Source of the DNA: Taxillus chinensis
Lineage: Eukaryota > Streptophyta > Magnoliopsida > Santalales > Loranthaceae
Direction of reading: 5' to 3'
DNA length: 64,000 bases
Assembly: GCA_023512835.1 (NCBI GenBank)
Contig: CM042086.1
Span: 6,425,799-6,489,798 of the forward strand
Shown one piece after another: positions 38,701 to 51,200 of the stretch (position 1 is the stretch's first letter; each line of letters starts with the position of its first letter). The notes below the pieces were generated by a model that did not search any database, was not told where the DNA came from, and saw nothing but the letters and a program-made list of their open reading frames with translations. The translations under genes were made by a program, and so were the position numbers.

Positions 38701-41700
38701 CTGTTGTACTTACTGTTTTTTTAATTTATTATTTCATGTGTTTACTACATTGATTGAATGGAATGAAAGGCATAATTGAGGCTCAAAATCAGTGAAGCAT
38801 AATTAAAGGAAAGAGTATCCATTGTGATATGTACCAAGTTCAGCCAATATTGATAAAATTAGGGTATCAGCGCAGCAAGATACCTTTTTTTTTTTGATAA
38901 GTAAGAGCAAGATACATATAACTAAAAAGTTTAAAATAAATATATGGTTCTTAATAATGATAATGTATCCATATTTCAATAGGAAAATTATATATTAATG
39001 ATTCTTAACCGTTTAATTAACATTGCTATTATATATTAACATAACTAGATCTGCCAAAAGAAAAATTAAAAAGCAATAATAATTACATTTAGGGAAAACA
39101 AATTTCTTAATATAAATTTCAATTGCTTTGTTGTAAAAACAAATATAGCATTTAAAATTTTTTATGTCTCTCCCTATTGGCAGTTATTCACCTTTTTTAT
39201 TGTTTAAATCTTCTTCATCCTTATTTCCCATTCCCCAATTTCTCAGCCTAACTTTACCCTACATGTTAAATTGCTTCTGTTTTTGTTTATTTTTAAATTT
39301 CAATAGTTTCTGACGGGTAACAATATCTTCTCTCCCAAATAAAATTACCATTTTTTATTTTATCTTAATTAATCTGGTAAATATTGGGTATGTAATTTGA
39401 AATATCTCATCCAAACCAGTACCAAGACCATACCTGGTACTAGGATTCTCCAGCAGTATAGCTCAAAAATAAAAAATGTTAGAATAGTTTAGAATCTAAA
39501 AGTAATAAAAATTATATATTTATAATAGGGAAAAGATGGCCTGGGCTGGAAGCCAAGGCCCTGGCTGCTTGGCAAGTAAGCAGAGGATTAGCCTTTGGTA
39601 TTTCAAGGCTATATTTTGTTTCTGGCGATTATTTTTGAAAACATAATTATTTTTAAAAACTATAGTGTCAGCTGAATTTATATTACTTATAAATAATTTT
39701 AAATTATCTAGCTTACTATTTTTAAAAATAATAATATTTTTAAAAATAATACTATCCTACCAAACAAGTCTCAATCATATTAGAAATATATATATAACGG
39801 ATTAAAAAACAAAAACACAAGATTCAATTTCATGTTTTTGCTTGCCAAACAAGTAGTAGCCTGGGCCAGCCGTGCAGGTTTAACCGTTTATAAAAATACT
39901 TAAGTAAATGCTAATAGGTGGATATTAAGAAATACATCGCTTCTCCTTTGTGCATATGATGGAGCTGAAAACAAGCCTTAACTAAATAGTTGCACCTTTT
40001 CAAGGTTTATAACCCATAGCCACATACATACCAGCATTAGTAGAGCATAGCTAGGAATGGTAATATTATCTTGTCTTGTTTCGATCCGGGCCGTTCCGTC
40101 CCAACAAGCCATCGGGTAGGGGTTGGATCTTTTCCGTTCCGATCCGGTGTTTTATTGTATTTTTATATGAAATTAAGATAAAAAATTGACATCCGCCCGC
40201 CTCTCGATCTACCCACAATATGATTATAGTTTTAAAAAAATGAGGAGGCTTGTTGATATATATTTGATTACGTATAATATATTAAAGTTATTTAATATTA
40301 TATACGTGAATATCGAAACTTACTCGCTCATATAAACAATTATAAAATAAAATTAAAACTAATATTGATTCGATTCAATTATATTGATTAATTTTAAATT
40401 TAAAATAAGAATAATAATAAATTATGAGCCAACCCACGGATCCCTACCGACTGGGTCGGGTCGAGTTTTATCCAGTCCATTTAAAACGCAAGCTTAGACA
40501 GGTTAGCCCGCTTAGGCCTGCTCCGTTGCAGGCCGGGCCGGACTAGGCCATTTTATACCCCTAAGGATCAGTGTAGTTTCCTCTAATAAGCAGTAAGTTC
40601 TTTAGTGATAAAATGTAATATTTTTTCTTAACTAGGAAGTTAACTTACAGAGAAGATCTCCAAATGTGCAGGCCAGGTAGACAACTTTTTCTTTCCAGGA
40701 CGAACAGTTTTTACCACCCGATCGCATCTAACCAAAAGATTTTTTCTTAGTAGAACATTGGCAATATCTTCTACATCTAGGTTCCTATCTGGTTCCAATA
40801 TATCTTTGACCTCTGGATGACTTTTCAAAAAGCTAACAAAATCTTTTCCTCTAAAGTATTCCACACGAGTCTCTTGTAGCACAGCCCACCTCGATACCAA
40901 GTCCTTGTGATCTCTAACCTTCTCTGCAAATAGTTGAAACACATCCTTCTTAGCAGCTTGTTTCTGAAAATCATAAGGAAAGCGTGAGTTAAAAAAAACT
41001 ATAAGTCAATGAAAAGCAAAATATTTGAAAAGAAAATGAGATGCTTCATAAATATCAATTGAGATAAACCAGGTAAATCATAAAACTTTTCCAAACAGAA
41101 TTTATAAACACTACACAATGCAAACACACGGGCACAATACACTAGATAAAACTTAAATTATCAATAATTCATCTTTTATTTATTCAATATCACAGATTGA
41201 CAGTTAGCATTAATGGATAATAATATTAAACCTACTTTACTTTCCCAAGCCTATGGTTTCTTTTGTACCTGGAATCAAATGCTAATAATATATAGGAAAT
41301 GCAGTTGAATTTTCATTAAACGGAATTTCCTCCTAAGTCTAAAAAGTTAACAAACTTAACAGAGACTTCTATCTAATCTACAAAATTAAACACCATAAAA
41401 CGCCAACAAGCGCAGAGATTTTCCACGATAATAATTGCACAAATTGGGCAATACCATAAAATAACTATTTTTTCCCAACATTGCACTCTTTATCGGTATA
41501 CATATTATATATATATATATAATCACTTAACGTTAAGATGAAATTATACATCATTCTGCAATATCACATTGTGATCTTGCGGTGAACCATTAGAACTAAC
41601 TCAGATTAAAATCTTAGCAAAAAGAGATCAGTAAAACCTCTCTTGACATAATTGCAGAAGAAAATATAAAAACTGCACCAAATAATGCCAACAACAATCT

Positions 41701-42727
41701 CCACACTAGTTACCCCATACCATACCGATCAAATCAACCTTAATTCACTTTGATCCCTTGCAAAATGGTGTGAATCCAAACAAAGACACATTAATATTTA
41801 GCCAACAACCAAAGAAAAGAGGATGGCATTTCACATAACTATTGACGCAAATCATTCCATCGAGATTTAAAATGCAACCATCAGGACTGCTCAAAATCAC
41901 AAACCCTCAGCAAAGCAACAGGCCCACAGCCCCCCCTACAAAACATACCAACACTCTCTGTAAGACAGTAAGACCCGGCAAACAATAAAGCATTATCAAA
42001 CCAACTAGCCTTAATTCCAATAATATTAATATGGGCTATAAAAAAGACAAAAAAAAAACTTGAAACTAAACTACGAGTCTTGGGATTTTCCTAAGACTTC
42101 CAAATATCATAAATTATAATGATGATATACAGCAAATATGTTAATTAAATTAGAATTTCTCTGAGCGATCTTGTGTTATTGTGAATCATTAAAACAAGCT
42201 CATATCATAACTTTATCGAAAGATGAACCCCTCATTGGACACAATTATACAAGAAAACATTCACCGTAGCACATTCTCCCGGTTAGTACGACAAGATCGC
42301 TATGATATTAAAAAAACAATTAAAAAAAACATCCTTGACCCGATTTGAAGGAACCCTACAAAAAAAACACACACACACAGAAACAGATATGAACCAAACA
42401 ATCAAATAAACCATTGACACACTTCACATTGTCACCAACACAAATCAATCCTATCCCTACACAAAACATCACAAAACCTAGGATGCAACAACAACAAACC
42501 CCCCGCATAAAGAATGAAGATCCGACCGTACCCATGATACGTGATTTTAAAATGGAACAAAACAAAAACCAGAAATCGAGAAATGAGGAACCAAATTGAA
42601 GGCACAGAGAGAGAGAGAGAAGATGAAGATGAACCCTAGGAGTGTCGGCGTTGGGATCTCTGTTGCCGTTGAGCAGAGCAGCCGAAGATCGCCGAACCCT
42701 CTTCTTCTCTGCTCCAGATTTCTTCAT
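34885..42727 (-). CDS. SEC62: SEC62, subunit of the ER protein translocation complex
   Basis: Five exons: 42727-42635, 40963-40649, 38442-38241, 35511-35283 and 35101-34885. All junctions are GT-AG and in frame, giving 351 aa (plant SEC62 is about 365). The N-terminus is basic and cytosolic (MKKSGAEKKRVRRSS). It is followed by KQAAKKDVFQLFAEKVRDHK and the EYFRGKDFVSFLK region, then a membrane hairpin: helix 1 around WQTLLSFIWPVLTLAICLF and helix 2 around LIVLYSCAGLLLLIFSLLL. Next come the FGKRVWFFPNILAEEATL block, a third hydrophobic stretch (LFYTVLSLLVIMLL) and an acidic tail ending DSI. SEC62 helps SEC61/SEC63 import proteins into the ER after translation and is also an ER-phagy receptor. 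The introns hold tandem repeats and transposon remnants. Confidence 0.95.
35742..35779. repeat. (GA)n microsatellite in SEC62 intron 3
   Basis: Pure GA repeat of 38 bases. Confidence 0.95.
36971..37790. repeat. Three tandem copies of a ~250-bp repeat in SEC62 intron 3
   Basis: Copies start at 36971, 37239 and 37542, each with CATTAAAGAGATAGAT. They run through shared GACTTGGAGAGGGAGGCCAG-type and GTCTTTGGCCCTGTTTGA segments and end with CAAATAATCATGTG. The periods are about 268 and 303 bp; the longer one is due to a T run and a G run before copy 3. The unit is not recognised as a known transposon. Confidence 0.9.
37517..37540. repeat. Run of 24 G
   Basis: Uninterrupted guanines between repeat copies 2 and 3, directly after a T-rich run. 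Such a run could form G-quadruplexes, and its length is prone to sequencing error. Confidence 0.85.
39590..39775. mobile_element. MITE-like dispersed repeat in SEC62 intron 2 (copy of 61230-61392)
   Basis: AAGGC near a TTTTGTTT end, then AATTATTTTTAAAAAC..., CTTATAAATAATTTTAAATTA and a closing CCAAACAAGTCTCAA. The same order of motifs recurs at 61230-61392. Confidence 0.5.
40055..40563. mobile_element. hAT-like non-autonomous element in SEC62 intron 2
   Basis: Both ends have GGGTCGGG/CCGGGCC-rich subterminal sequence around an AT-rich core. The left end is TAGGAATGGTAAT and the right end GCCATTTTATACCCCTA, which inverts to TAGGGGTATAAAATGGC. The ends resemble the hAT consensus but are imperfect, and no 8-bp duplication matches. 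Confidence 0.5.
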
Positions 42728-45700
42728 CGCCGTGGATGCAGGAATATCAAATTACCAAATACCATGTGAATTATTTGAGACTTCTCCGTCTTCTTCCTCT
42801 TCTTTTCTTTTTTTCCCCTTCTTTTTTACTATTTGTGCTGTGGCCCCCCAAAATAATTTTTTATAATACTTGAAAAATGGCTTTTAATAAGGAGCCGTTT
42901 GGGTCATCGTTCATAAGTAATAAGTGTGGCTTCTTAATTCTTTCAGTTTTTGGGTTTTCTTTGGCGTTTGTAGACTATGAAATTTTTTGGTCAACCATTT
43001 CATGATTTGGGTTGGTATGCATTAAATTTCAGATCTTTGAGTGATTCTTTTTTCCTCCTTAAAGTTTATCTAAATTTTAGCAAAAAACGAAATTGACAAA
43101 CCACTAACACTTGACTCAATGTAACTACGGTAAAAATAACAAAACACAATTTCACCAGCTAGATGTCAAATATTCAGATCTAAGACTGCCAACAATAAAT
43201 GTTTTTCATTCGTTGTTGATCAAAAAAGTCCAAGACATGAGGCAGAGCGATAGCCATTGGAGTTGTCGAGCTGAATCCCTGACAAAAGGCATATATGTTT
43301 CTAGTTTTTCTAATTTCCTGTGTACCTAAATTTCCTAGCCAATCCAATGAATCATCTAGGTGTGTAGCTGAATTTTGTATGCATCAAAACTGATACCACA
43401 ATTACAAAACTGGATTTTTATTAAATGCAGTGACACTAACAGCATGATTGACACATTTAAAACATGTGAAACTACTCATGCAGCCGAATATTGAAAAGGG
43501 ATCGGACAACTTTGCAGCAGCTTTGGAGATGCATTACTGCTATTATTATATCCTTTTTTTATTTATGCATCAGTTCTGTTTGCTTGTGGCTTTACTTGCA
43601 GGTTCCCTCCTCTTTAGATGAGCATAGGTGGTCATGTAGTATGTGTTTAGGCTTGGAGTTCAACCTGTTGTTCCTCAATGATTTTTTAGCTTTAAAGGGT
43701 ATGCATTCTTTCTGTTTTTGGTTCATATGGGCAGACGCATTTCCCAACAGTTTTCAAGCTCTTCGGGGGAGAAAATCCTTCATCATTTATGTAGGTACCC
43801 TTACCTAACCGCTGTGATTTATATTATTATTCCTAATTGTTTTCTAGGTGTTTTCATACTAGTTTTGCAAGCCTTACTTTTGTCTGATGCTATTAATAGA
43901 AAGCCTTGCCATCGTTTAACGAAATATGCTACCCGGAGCGGCATAGTGATTTTGCATGTTTCTCTTTTGTCTAGTTTCTGGTGCAAGATTGCCTCTCGCT
44001 TTTGGTTTTACGGTAGAGACGAGACTTCTCCTACAGGCAGTGGATTCTGGGGTTTAATGTTTTTTGGGTTTATGGTTGTGATCTCCTTTTATTGTCTTGA
44101 TATGTTCGTCTACAGTTTTTGGTTTTCTTCCTGCTCTCTATGTCCCTCGAGCAGTCAGTGGCCAACTATTATTTTTTTTCCCCTGGGTCAGTACGCATGT
44201 GAGAGAAATCGTGTCCAGACTCTAGAGGATCGTATGGAAAGCTATGCTGAACCTATTAAAAATATAAATGATTTTAAAAAAATAATAATAATAAAATTAA
44301 AATTTTTAATGTTCTTAACTAAATTATAATTAGAGTTTATTGAATTTATTATTAATGTTCTTAAAACTGTAATAGTGGACTAATTAAAATTTTAACAAAT
44401 TTTGCACGTCTGATTCAAAATATGTGTTTTGATTAAAATTTTGTTAGATTCAAAATTTTGAGACACCGACTAGTTAAACTTGATTAGTTAGTGCATTGAA
44501 ATTTAAAATTTAAATAAATTTATAGTTAAAATATAAATTTCAAGTATAATTTGTGATTAATATTTTTTATATAGATAAATTTTTTAAAATATTTATTTAG
44601 TCTATTATCATATTGTGTTTACTCAATGATTCACCGTTATGAATTATGATGGAAAAAAATAAACGGTATGTATAGAAAAAGTCTATTTATATATAGATTG
44701 TATAATTAATTTGTGCAAGAATACCTTATCTATTGTTAGACTGGTATGACTATTTTTTTTTATATTAATATTAATCTAGCATTATTGAAGGTATTTTTGC
44801 GCAAATTACCTATACAATCTACATGTACATAACATTACTAATATATATATATATATAATTTTACAATTATATGTTTTTTAAAATAATTTTATACTCACGC
44901 CATGATTTTCTTATTAAAAAAAACGAATTCTATAATTAATTGCATATATATACATAAGGCGTTAATATTATTTATTTTTGTAGGCCTCCTAATATGTGCC
45001 TCATCCAATTTCTTTCAAAGTTGCATATGTAATTAGATTTAAAAAAAATAACCTTATCAAAGTTGTTTTATAAACTCAAAAGGATAACTATTTAAGTTAT
45101 GCCTTTTTTTAAAGCATTGACTAATATGTAGTTTGATCATGTAGTGTTATCAAATTAATACCCATTTGTTAAATATTTTTTCTTTTATTCAATTGACTAA
45201 GAGATTTTTTTTACTTTTATTGAAAGATAACAAAAATATAATTGTTAAAAAGTAATTGTTTACAGAGTTTATAATTTATTTATTGGTTATATATATCTAG
45301 TGAGAGATGGACAAATTAATAAAATGATTAATATTGTGATAATGATACTAAATGTCAAAAGAGTCAATTTTAAGTAATAGAAAATCGAATTTGAGGATCA
45401 ACACTTTTAATCACACTCAATTTTGATAACAAACAAATAAGCTAGGGTTAAAATCATATTCAAATAATCAATAAGTGGTCAATCACTAGTAAACATTCAA
45501 AATGATACTTCAAACAGTAATGGCTAGTAATTTCTTACTCTAACTCTCTTTTACAAGCATTTTAATATATATAGATATACACACACGCATATATTGTCAT
45601 CATAATCACAAAAGACAACCCAAACACCCATATAAAAGCCAAAAGTGGCCCAATAGTAATCATTCACATCATTATTAACCAGCATCACAATCATCGTACA

Positions 45701-46306
45701 TTTAAAATTCGCCAATTTTCATATCATAAATTTGATTGCACAAACACTTTTATCATGCATATCCCAGTAATGGCACAAATCATATTTATAAAAATAAGTA
45801 TGTAGAGCAAGGAATATAGCAATCATCGTACATTTACGTTTGTCAATTTTCAACCACTTTTTCAGCCGACATCCACAATTCACCGATTTTAGGGCCTGAA
45901 ACATCAAATTTCACCAACATTTAACATCACGTGGCTCAAATAAAACACAACTAAAATTTATTTCAAAGTAAAACTCATATAATATCAAGACTTGCAACTT
46001 TAAATATAACACACCCCAAATTTCAAATCACTAAATTGTACCCCATTTAAATTTGTTGCATGGTATGCGATCAATACAAACGAGATAAAAAATCATCATA
46101 TAAATACATTACAATTATCAATTTAACCACTTAAACTCATTTGAATGATTTCACCAAATCATATGGTTCATACCAATATTTTAATATTTTCCTAAATTAT
46201 ACATACATACATGTAATCCATATGAATGATATTGAATCGAAAGAATATCTACTTATAAGTTGTTTCTTTGGTTGAACGAATTCAAATCACAAAAAATCGA
46301 TCCTCT
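42728..46306. other. SEC62 upstream region, then AT-rich intergenic DNA
   Basis: 42728-42870 is probably the SEC62 leader and promoter. 43490-44330 has open frames without family resemblance and is not called as a gene. 44330-44640 shares sequence with 46600-47090 (a dispersed repeat). The rest is low-complexity A/T. Confidence 0.5.
44330..44640. repeat. AT-rich dispersed repeat, related to 46600-46990
   Basis: Shares CAAGTATAATTTGTGATTAA with TGAGTATAATTTGTGACCAA near 46860, plus flanking similar order (TTAAAATTT.., TATTTA.., AATAGT). Family unknown. Confidence 0.45.
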
Positions 46307-46470
46307 CACTACAAGAAAACAAGTATTTCAAGACATAAAATGTGTTACCAAAAATATATTGTAAGATATTTTGAAGTTTTATGTTTGCTTGACTTGTGAA
46401 ATTTTATCATCATTTTATTAACACATTTTTTTAATGTCTTATGATATTCTACCATGGTAGATTATACAAG
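46307..46470 (+). mobile_element. Possible CACTA transposon end
   Basis: CACTACAAGAAAAC at 46307-46320 matches the terminal repeat of many plant CACTA elements. Repeated short motifs follow (AAGACATAAAATGTG, GTAAGATATTTTG, GTCTTATGAT), as in CACTA subterminal regions. The opposite end is not found, perhaps because another repeat (46470-47135) is inserted. Confidence 0.35.
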
Positions 46471-47135
46471 AACCAGTCCACGGAACTAAGGGGGGCCCGG
46501 CGGGGCCATGCCCCCCCCTCAAATTTTAAGTTTTTTAATATATATATATATATATTATAAATTATAATTATACTTAACTACTAATATGATTTATTATTTT
46601 AGAGTATTTGAGACAAACATCTCGCTAAAAACATTAATAGTATAATAGCTAAAGATTTTTATAAATTTATCTATATGAAACAATATTGGTTGCAAATTAT
46701 ACTTGAAATATGTATATCGACTATAATTTTGTTAAAATGTTAAACTTCAAATTATCACTAATCGGATTTAGCTAAATTTGGTTAGGAAGTGCTCGAAGTT
46801 TAAAAATATCTTAAATTTTAAAATTGTAACAAAGTTTGTAGCCAAAACATAAAATTTGAGTATAATTTGTGACCAATATTACCTTGTGTGAATAAATTTA
46901 TTAAAATATTTAGCTATTTGATTACAAATGCTCTAAATGCAATAGTAGTAATTGAATTATTAGATTTTCAAAAAATTATGTGACTTGATTATAAGAGTAT
47001 TTACTAAGTTTTTATGTCATTACTCGTAACTTAAATAATGCTAATCCCAAATTTAAATAACAATTTTTAAATATAAATTATACGATTATATTTTGCCCCC
47101 TAACTAAACTTTCTGAATCCGTCTCTGACGGTAAC
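46470..47135 (-). mobile_element. Dispersed repeat with GGGGCATGGCCCC-type end
   Basis: On the minus strand it opens with AGAGACGGATTCAGAAAGT and a GGGGGCAAAATATAA motif. It closes with GGGGGGGCATGGCCCCGCCG and CCCCCCTTAGTTCCGTGG. This layout is common in dispersed plant repeats. Internally, a TATTGGTTGCAAATTATACTT stretch (46685) is inverted near 46860. The exact class is uncertain. Confidence 0.45.
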
Positions 47136-48207
47136 ACGTTTATTTTATGAAAACTTCTTTCACGAGCTTTGTTTTAGTATTGTAATAATACTATTTATTG
47201 TGCAACACAACTATATGTTATGAAAGATCATGCAATATGACATTTATTGTCTTACAAAATTATACCATAAGCCTTTCGAGTGTATTTAGAGCAATTAACT
47301 TATGATATATTCAATCTTTCTACAATACTTTGTTATGTCTTATATTTACCAGTTACGAATTATCAAATACTTGTATATTACAAGAAACAATCAACATTCC
47401 AAAATAACCAAAATATATAAACAACATCACTAATACCCTTTCATATACATGATTGAATGGTCTTATTAAGTATCATGATACTCAATAAAAATTCACCATA
47501 CATTATTGAATGACATTAAATATTATTTTTTTATTAGCTTCGATGATAGAAAATGGTGTGAAAGTATTGCATTTAGTTAACATATTAAATTTTGATTTAT
47601 ATATTTCTTAATTTTTAAAGAAAACTTTAAAACTGTCTATATTTGTTTATGCTATATTATTTATTCTATTTATATACATTTAATAAATACTTTTTATAGT
47701 TGACTGATGCGTTATTATCACACGGATGATTTAGCATGTATTTATTAAATGTAATAAAATATATTAAAACTTATAAATCAATAAATATACATGATAATAT
47801 GCAATCATCAAATGACGATTGTATGCAATAGAATTAGATATATTTATTTTAAAAATAATTTACTTCAACTCTACCATTTATTTTATTTATATTATATTTA
47901 CATATTTTTTTTATTTATTTAACAAGAGGAAAAGAAATTATCTGATATAAAGAACGTTTTCTTTTAATAAACAAACAAATAAATAAAATTATTAAAAAAA
48001 AATGAACCAACCAACCAATCAACCCCTTCACGTCGCACGTAAGGAGCAGCCATTGGCCGGTTCGAAGGCCGATAGGCCCACGCCGGTTCAAAGGCCAATA
48101 GGCCGATGCCAAACTCAAGTAAATAACGATCCATCGCCATCTTCCATCAAACGCCACCACCCTCTCTCTCGCACGTGCGGTGTACGCATGACACACGTTC
48201 GGCGACC
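47136..48207. promoter_or_regulatory. AT-rich flank and ARMC8 promoter/leader
   Basis: AT-rich DNA up to about 47990 changes to a GC-richer leader from about 48020, with CACGTGCGG near 48172. The start codon ATG at 48208 is in an ACCATGCC context. No other gene is seen. Confidence 0.5.
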
Positions 48208-51200
48208 ATGCCGGCTTCAGCAGCAGCGGCGTCATCGTCTTCTCATCGGCCGGAGGCACTGATCTCGCGACTCACCACCGCCGGCGACGCGGAGGCGCAG
48301 CTCAAGGCCCTCCGCGAGCTCAAGAACCAGATCATCGGCAACCGCACCAAGAAACTCTCCTACATCAAGCTCGGCGCCGTCCCCGCCGTCGTCGCCGCCC
48401 TCTCCGACGACCAGAACACCGCCTTTCTAGTCCAATCCGCCGCAGCCCTAGGCAGCTTCGCCTGCGGTGTCGACGCGGGCGTCAAGGCCGTCATCGATGC
48501 CGGCGCGTTTCCGCACCTGCTGCGCCTTATTTCCCATCCCGATCCCAAGGTCTTTATCGATTCTTGATCGATTTGATTGATTTTGTGTTTTTATTTCCTT
48601 CTGCTGCTTGGTTGCAGAGAAAATTGAAGAAAATTTTGGAAACTTGCTCTAATTTCTGCGGAGGCTTCCGAATGTAGTTGTGCTTCTGATTGGCCAAAAC
48701 CTACCGGATAGGAGGTGTACAATGTACCTATTAATTGACAGCATAGATTTTTTTGTTGGTTTTAGTAGGCTGGGGGCAACTTAGTGATTTAATTGGTTGA
48801 AATGAACTCCTCAATCGACGGTTCTCAAGATCAGAACGCCGAGATTGTCAATTTGAATATTTATAATGTTGTAATGAGAAATTAGAGAGATATGTAATGA
48901 CGCGTGTAACTAATGTACTAGCATATAAAGAACAAGTTTTGACATTGGGTACTTCAAAGGGCCCATTTGGTATTGTTTTTATTTTTGATTTCTGTTGTGT
49001 TGTCTTCAAAATCTTAATAAAACAGAAAACACATTTGTTTTTGTTTGGGGTTATCCTTAAATTTTAGGGATTGTGGAGGTCTAAGGGGTTTTTCAGTGTT
49101 CGGGGTAGCAGCAGCAGTGTTGCCAACACGGCTGAAAGTGCAAAAAATATATTTTTATAATTTAGTTTAAAAACTTTCCAATAGAGGGAAGAAAAACTAA
49201 TTTATGTAAAGTTTTTTTTTTTTCATTTTCCTGGTTGATTTTGAACTGCATTTGGATGGCTTTGTTTGTTTTCCAGGTTGTGGATGCATGTGCACGTTCC
49301 CTTCGAATGATTTACCAATCAAGGTTGTCTCCAAAATACGATTTTCTTCTACAGAAAAATTGTGACTTTGTCATCGCGTTATTGGATAGTGAGAATGAGA
49401 ATCTTGTTGGGCTTGGTCTAAGTATTATAAGCCACTCTTGTGAAACAAATGCAGAGCAGAAAGCATTGTGTGATGCTGCAGCTCTAAAGAAGCTTCTTAT
49501 ACTTCTTCAAGGTTCTTTAAATCAGAGAGATGCTACCTTAGAATCCATAGCTACAATTCTCAAAAACAATGTTGAAATTGTTTCAAAATTTGTTGAATCT
49601 GACAACGGGAATGCCTTAAACGCTATAACTGAATTAACAAAGGATAGGCATCCTCGAACAAGGTTGTGTGCATGCATGTGTTTAATTGTCATAGAGAACA
49701 CCTCGTCTTGCTATCTTCAGGATATAGGAATCAAAACGAAACTGATATTGATACTACTAGAGCTTCTCGATGATTCTAGTCCAGTTGGAGATGAAGCTCC
49801 CTTTGCTTTATCTAGTTTAATTTCTGAAAAGGAGGACACACAGAAACTAGCACTTGAGGCAAATGCTGTGGATAAACTTGGCAAACATTTGCAAGTAGGT
49901 TTATCAAGGTCCAAACGAATCCAAGGAATTTTGCTTGCACTGGCTGATCTGTGCTCAAAACTGGAATGCTGTAGATCCAGATTCCTATCATTGCAGGTTT
50001 GTTTATCTTATTTGCTGTATTATCTTTTCTATCACTATAATTTATCCAGAGTTTTTTTTATTACTGCACAATCTTCCAACTCAGCAAATAATTTTTGAAA
50101 ATTTATGAGAAATCCATCAGGCAAGAGCCCTTTCTACTTATCTGGTTTGATAACTTATTAATTTTAAACAATATTGATATCATTAATGAAATTAGACACG
50201 TACATACTTGAATGAATTAGACAGTATGGTATTGCATGTAAGAAGTATGTCCTAAAAATTCTAATAATCGTGCAAATGTAGGTTTTGGACTTGGTGGTTG
50301 ATGTTCTTACTCATGATAGTGCTGAAGTACGTACAGCAGCTTGCGTTTGTTTAAGAAGTGTCTCTCGGTCAGTCAAGGTTTGCAATGTGAATAGTAGGTC
50401 TTATTTTTGGAATCTCAGATTTCACCTGTTGGGAGTTTTATTGATATTATGTCATTCAGAATTTGAGTGCAGGTCATTTTATGAACGAAAAGATTGTCAT
50501 TCCTCTGGTTCAGCTTTTATGTGACCCTTGTTATTCTGTCCAGGTATATTCGTCCTTATTCTTATTCCATTTTTTACCTGCACATCTTTTCTTGTTTGGA
50601 AAATTGTTTTTTTGGTGTTCTCAACTTGTTTGAATCTGTCTTCTTGTATGTAGTCTGACTATTAGGTGGACTGTGAACTTGTTTAAGCAATCATGTGGGC
50701 AATGCTGTATTGTCAATGAACTGTTGCTTGCAACCCTAGATAGTCACTGCATGCAGATCTTCTTTGCTGTTTTGTTTTCCTATACTTTCAGGCCCTTTTT
50801 ATTTATAAAAATCAAATAGAAATATGGATTTATGTAAGAAATGTTTGTGTAAAGGGCCTATTTTCCAATTTAAGTAATCATCTACTTTGTCTGTTTGAAA
50901 GCATACACTTGACATTTGTGGGGCTTTTCAAATATTGAACTTCCATTGTTGTCATTTATATTATAGTCAATGACTCAATTCTGTGTTCCAATAAGGTTGA
51001 ATGTATTTGAGTTGTAATGGAATATTATGTGCATTTAATGTAGTTTGTGGCCAATTTCTACAAAATAATTTTTTTCTTCAAAAAGAGGTTAGAGTTCACT
51101 TGTCTAAATGGAGTGTGCATATTCATCCAAACTTTCAATTTCGGTCTCATCTATTGTTCTTGCCATGTCCCTGTTGAATTCATTGGACCCTGCTGGTTTC

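Noticed and set aside
43718..44329. 203-codon open frame, plus strand, with hydrophobic stretches
   Set aside because: It overlaps another open frame at 43491-43808 in a different phase, has no recognisable domain, ends in Lys/Ile-rich low-complexity coding from an A/T run, and lies in repeat-like DNA. A chance or decayed frame is more likely.
48002..48262. Open frame in the ARMC8 leader
   Set aside because: No domain, overlaps the true ARMC8 start in another phase, and low-complexity (NQPTNQP) at its start.
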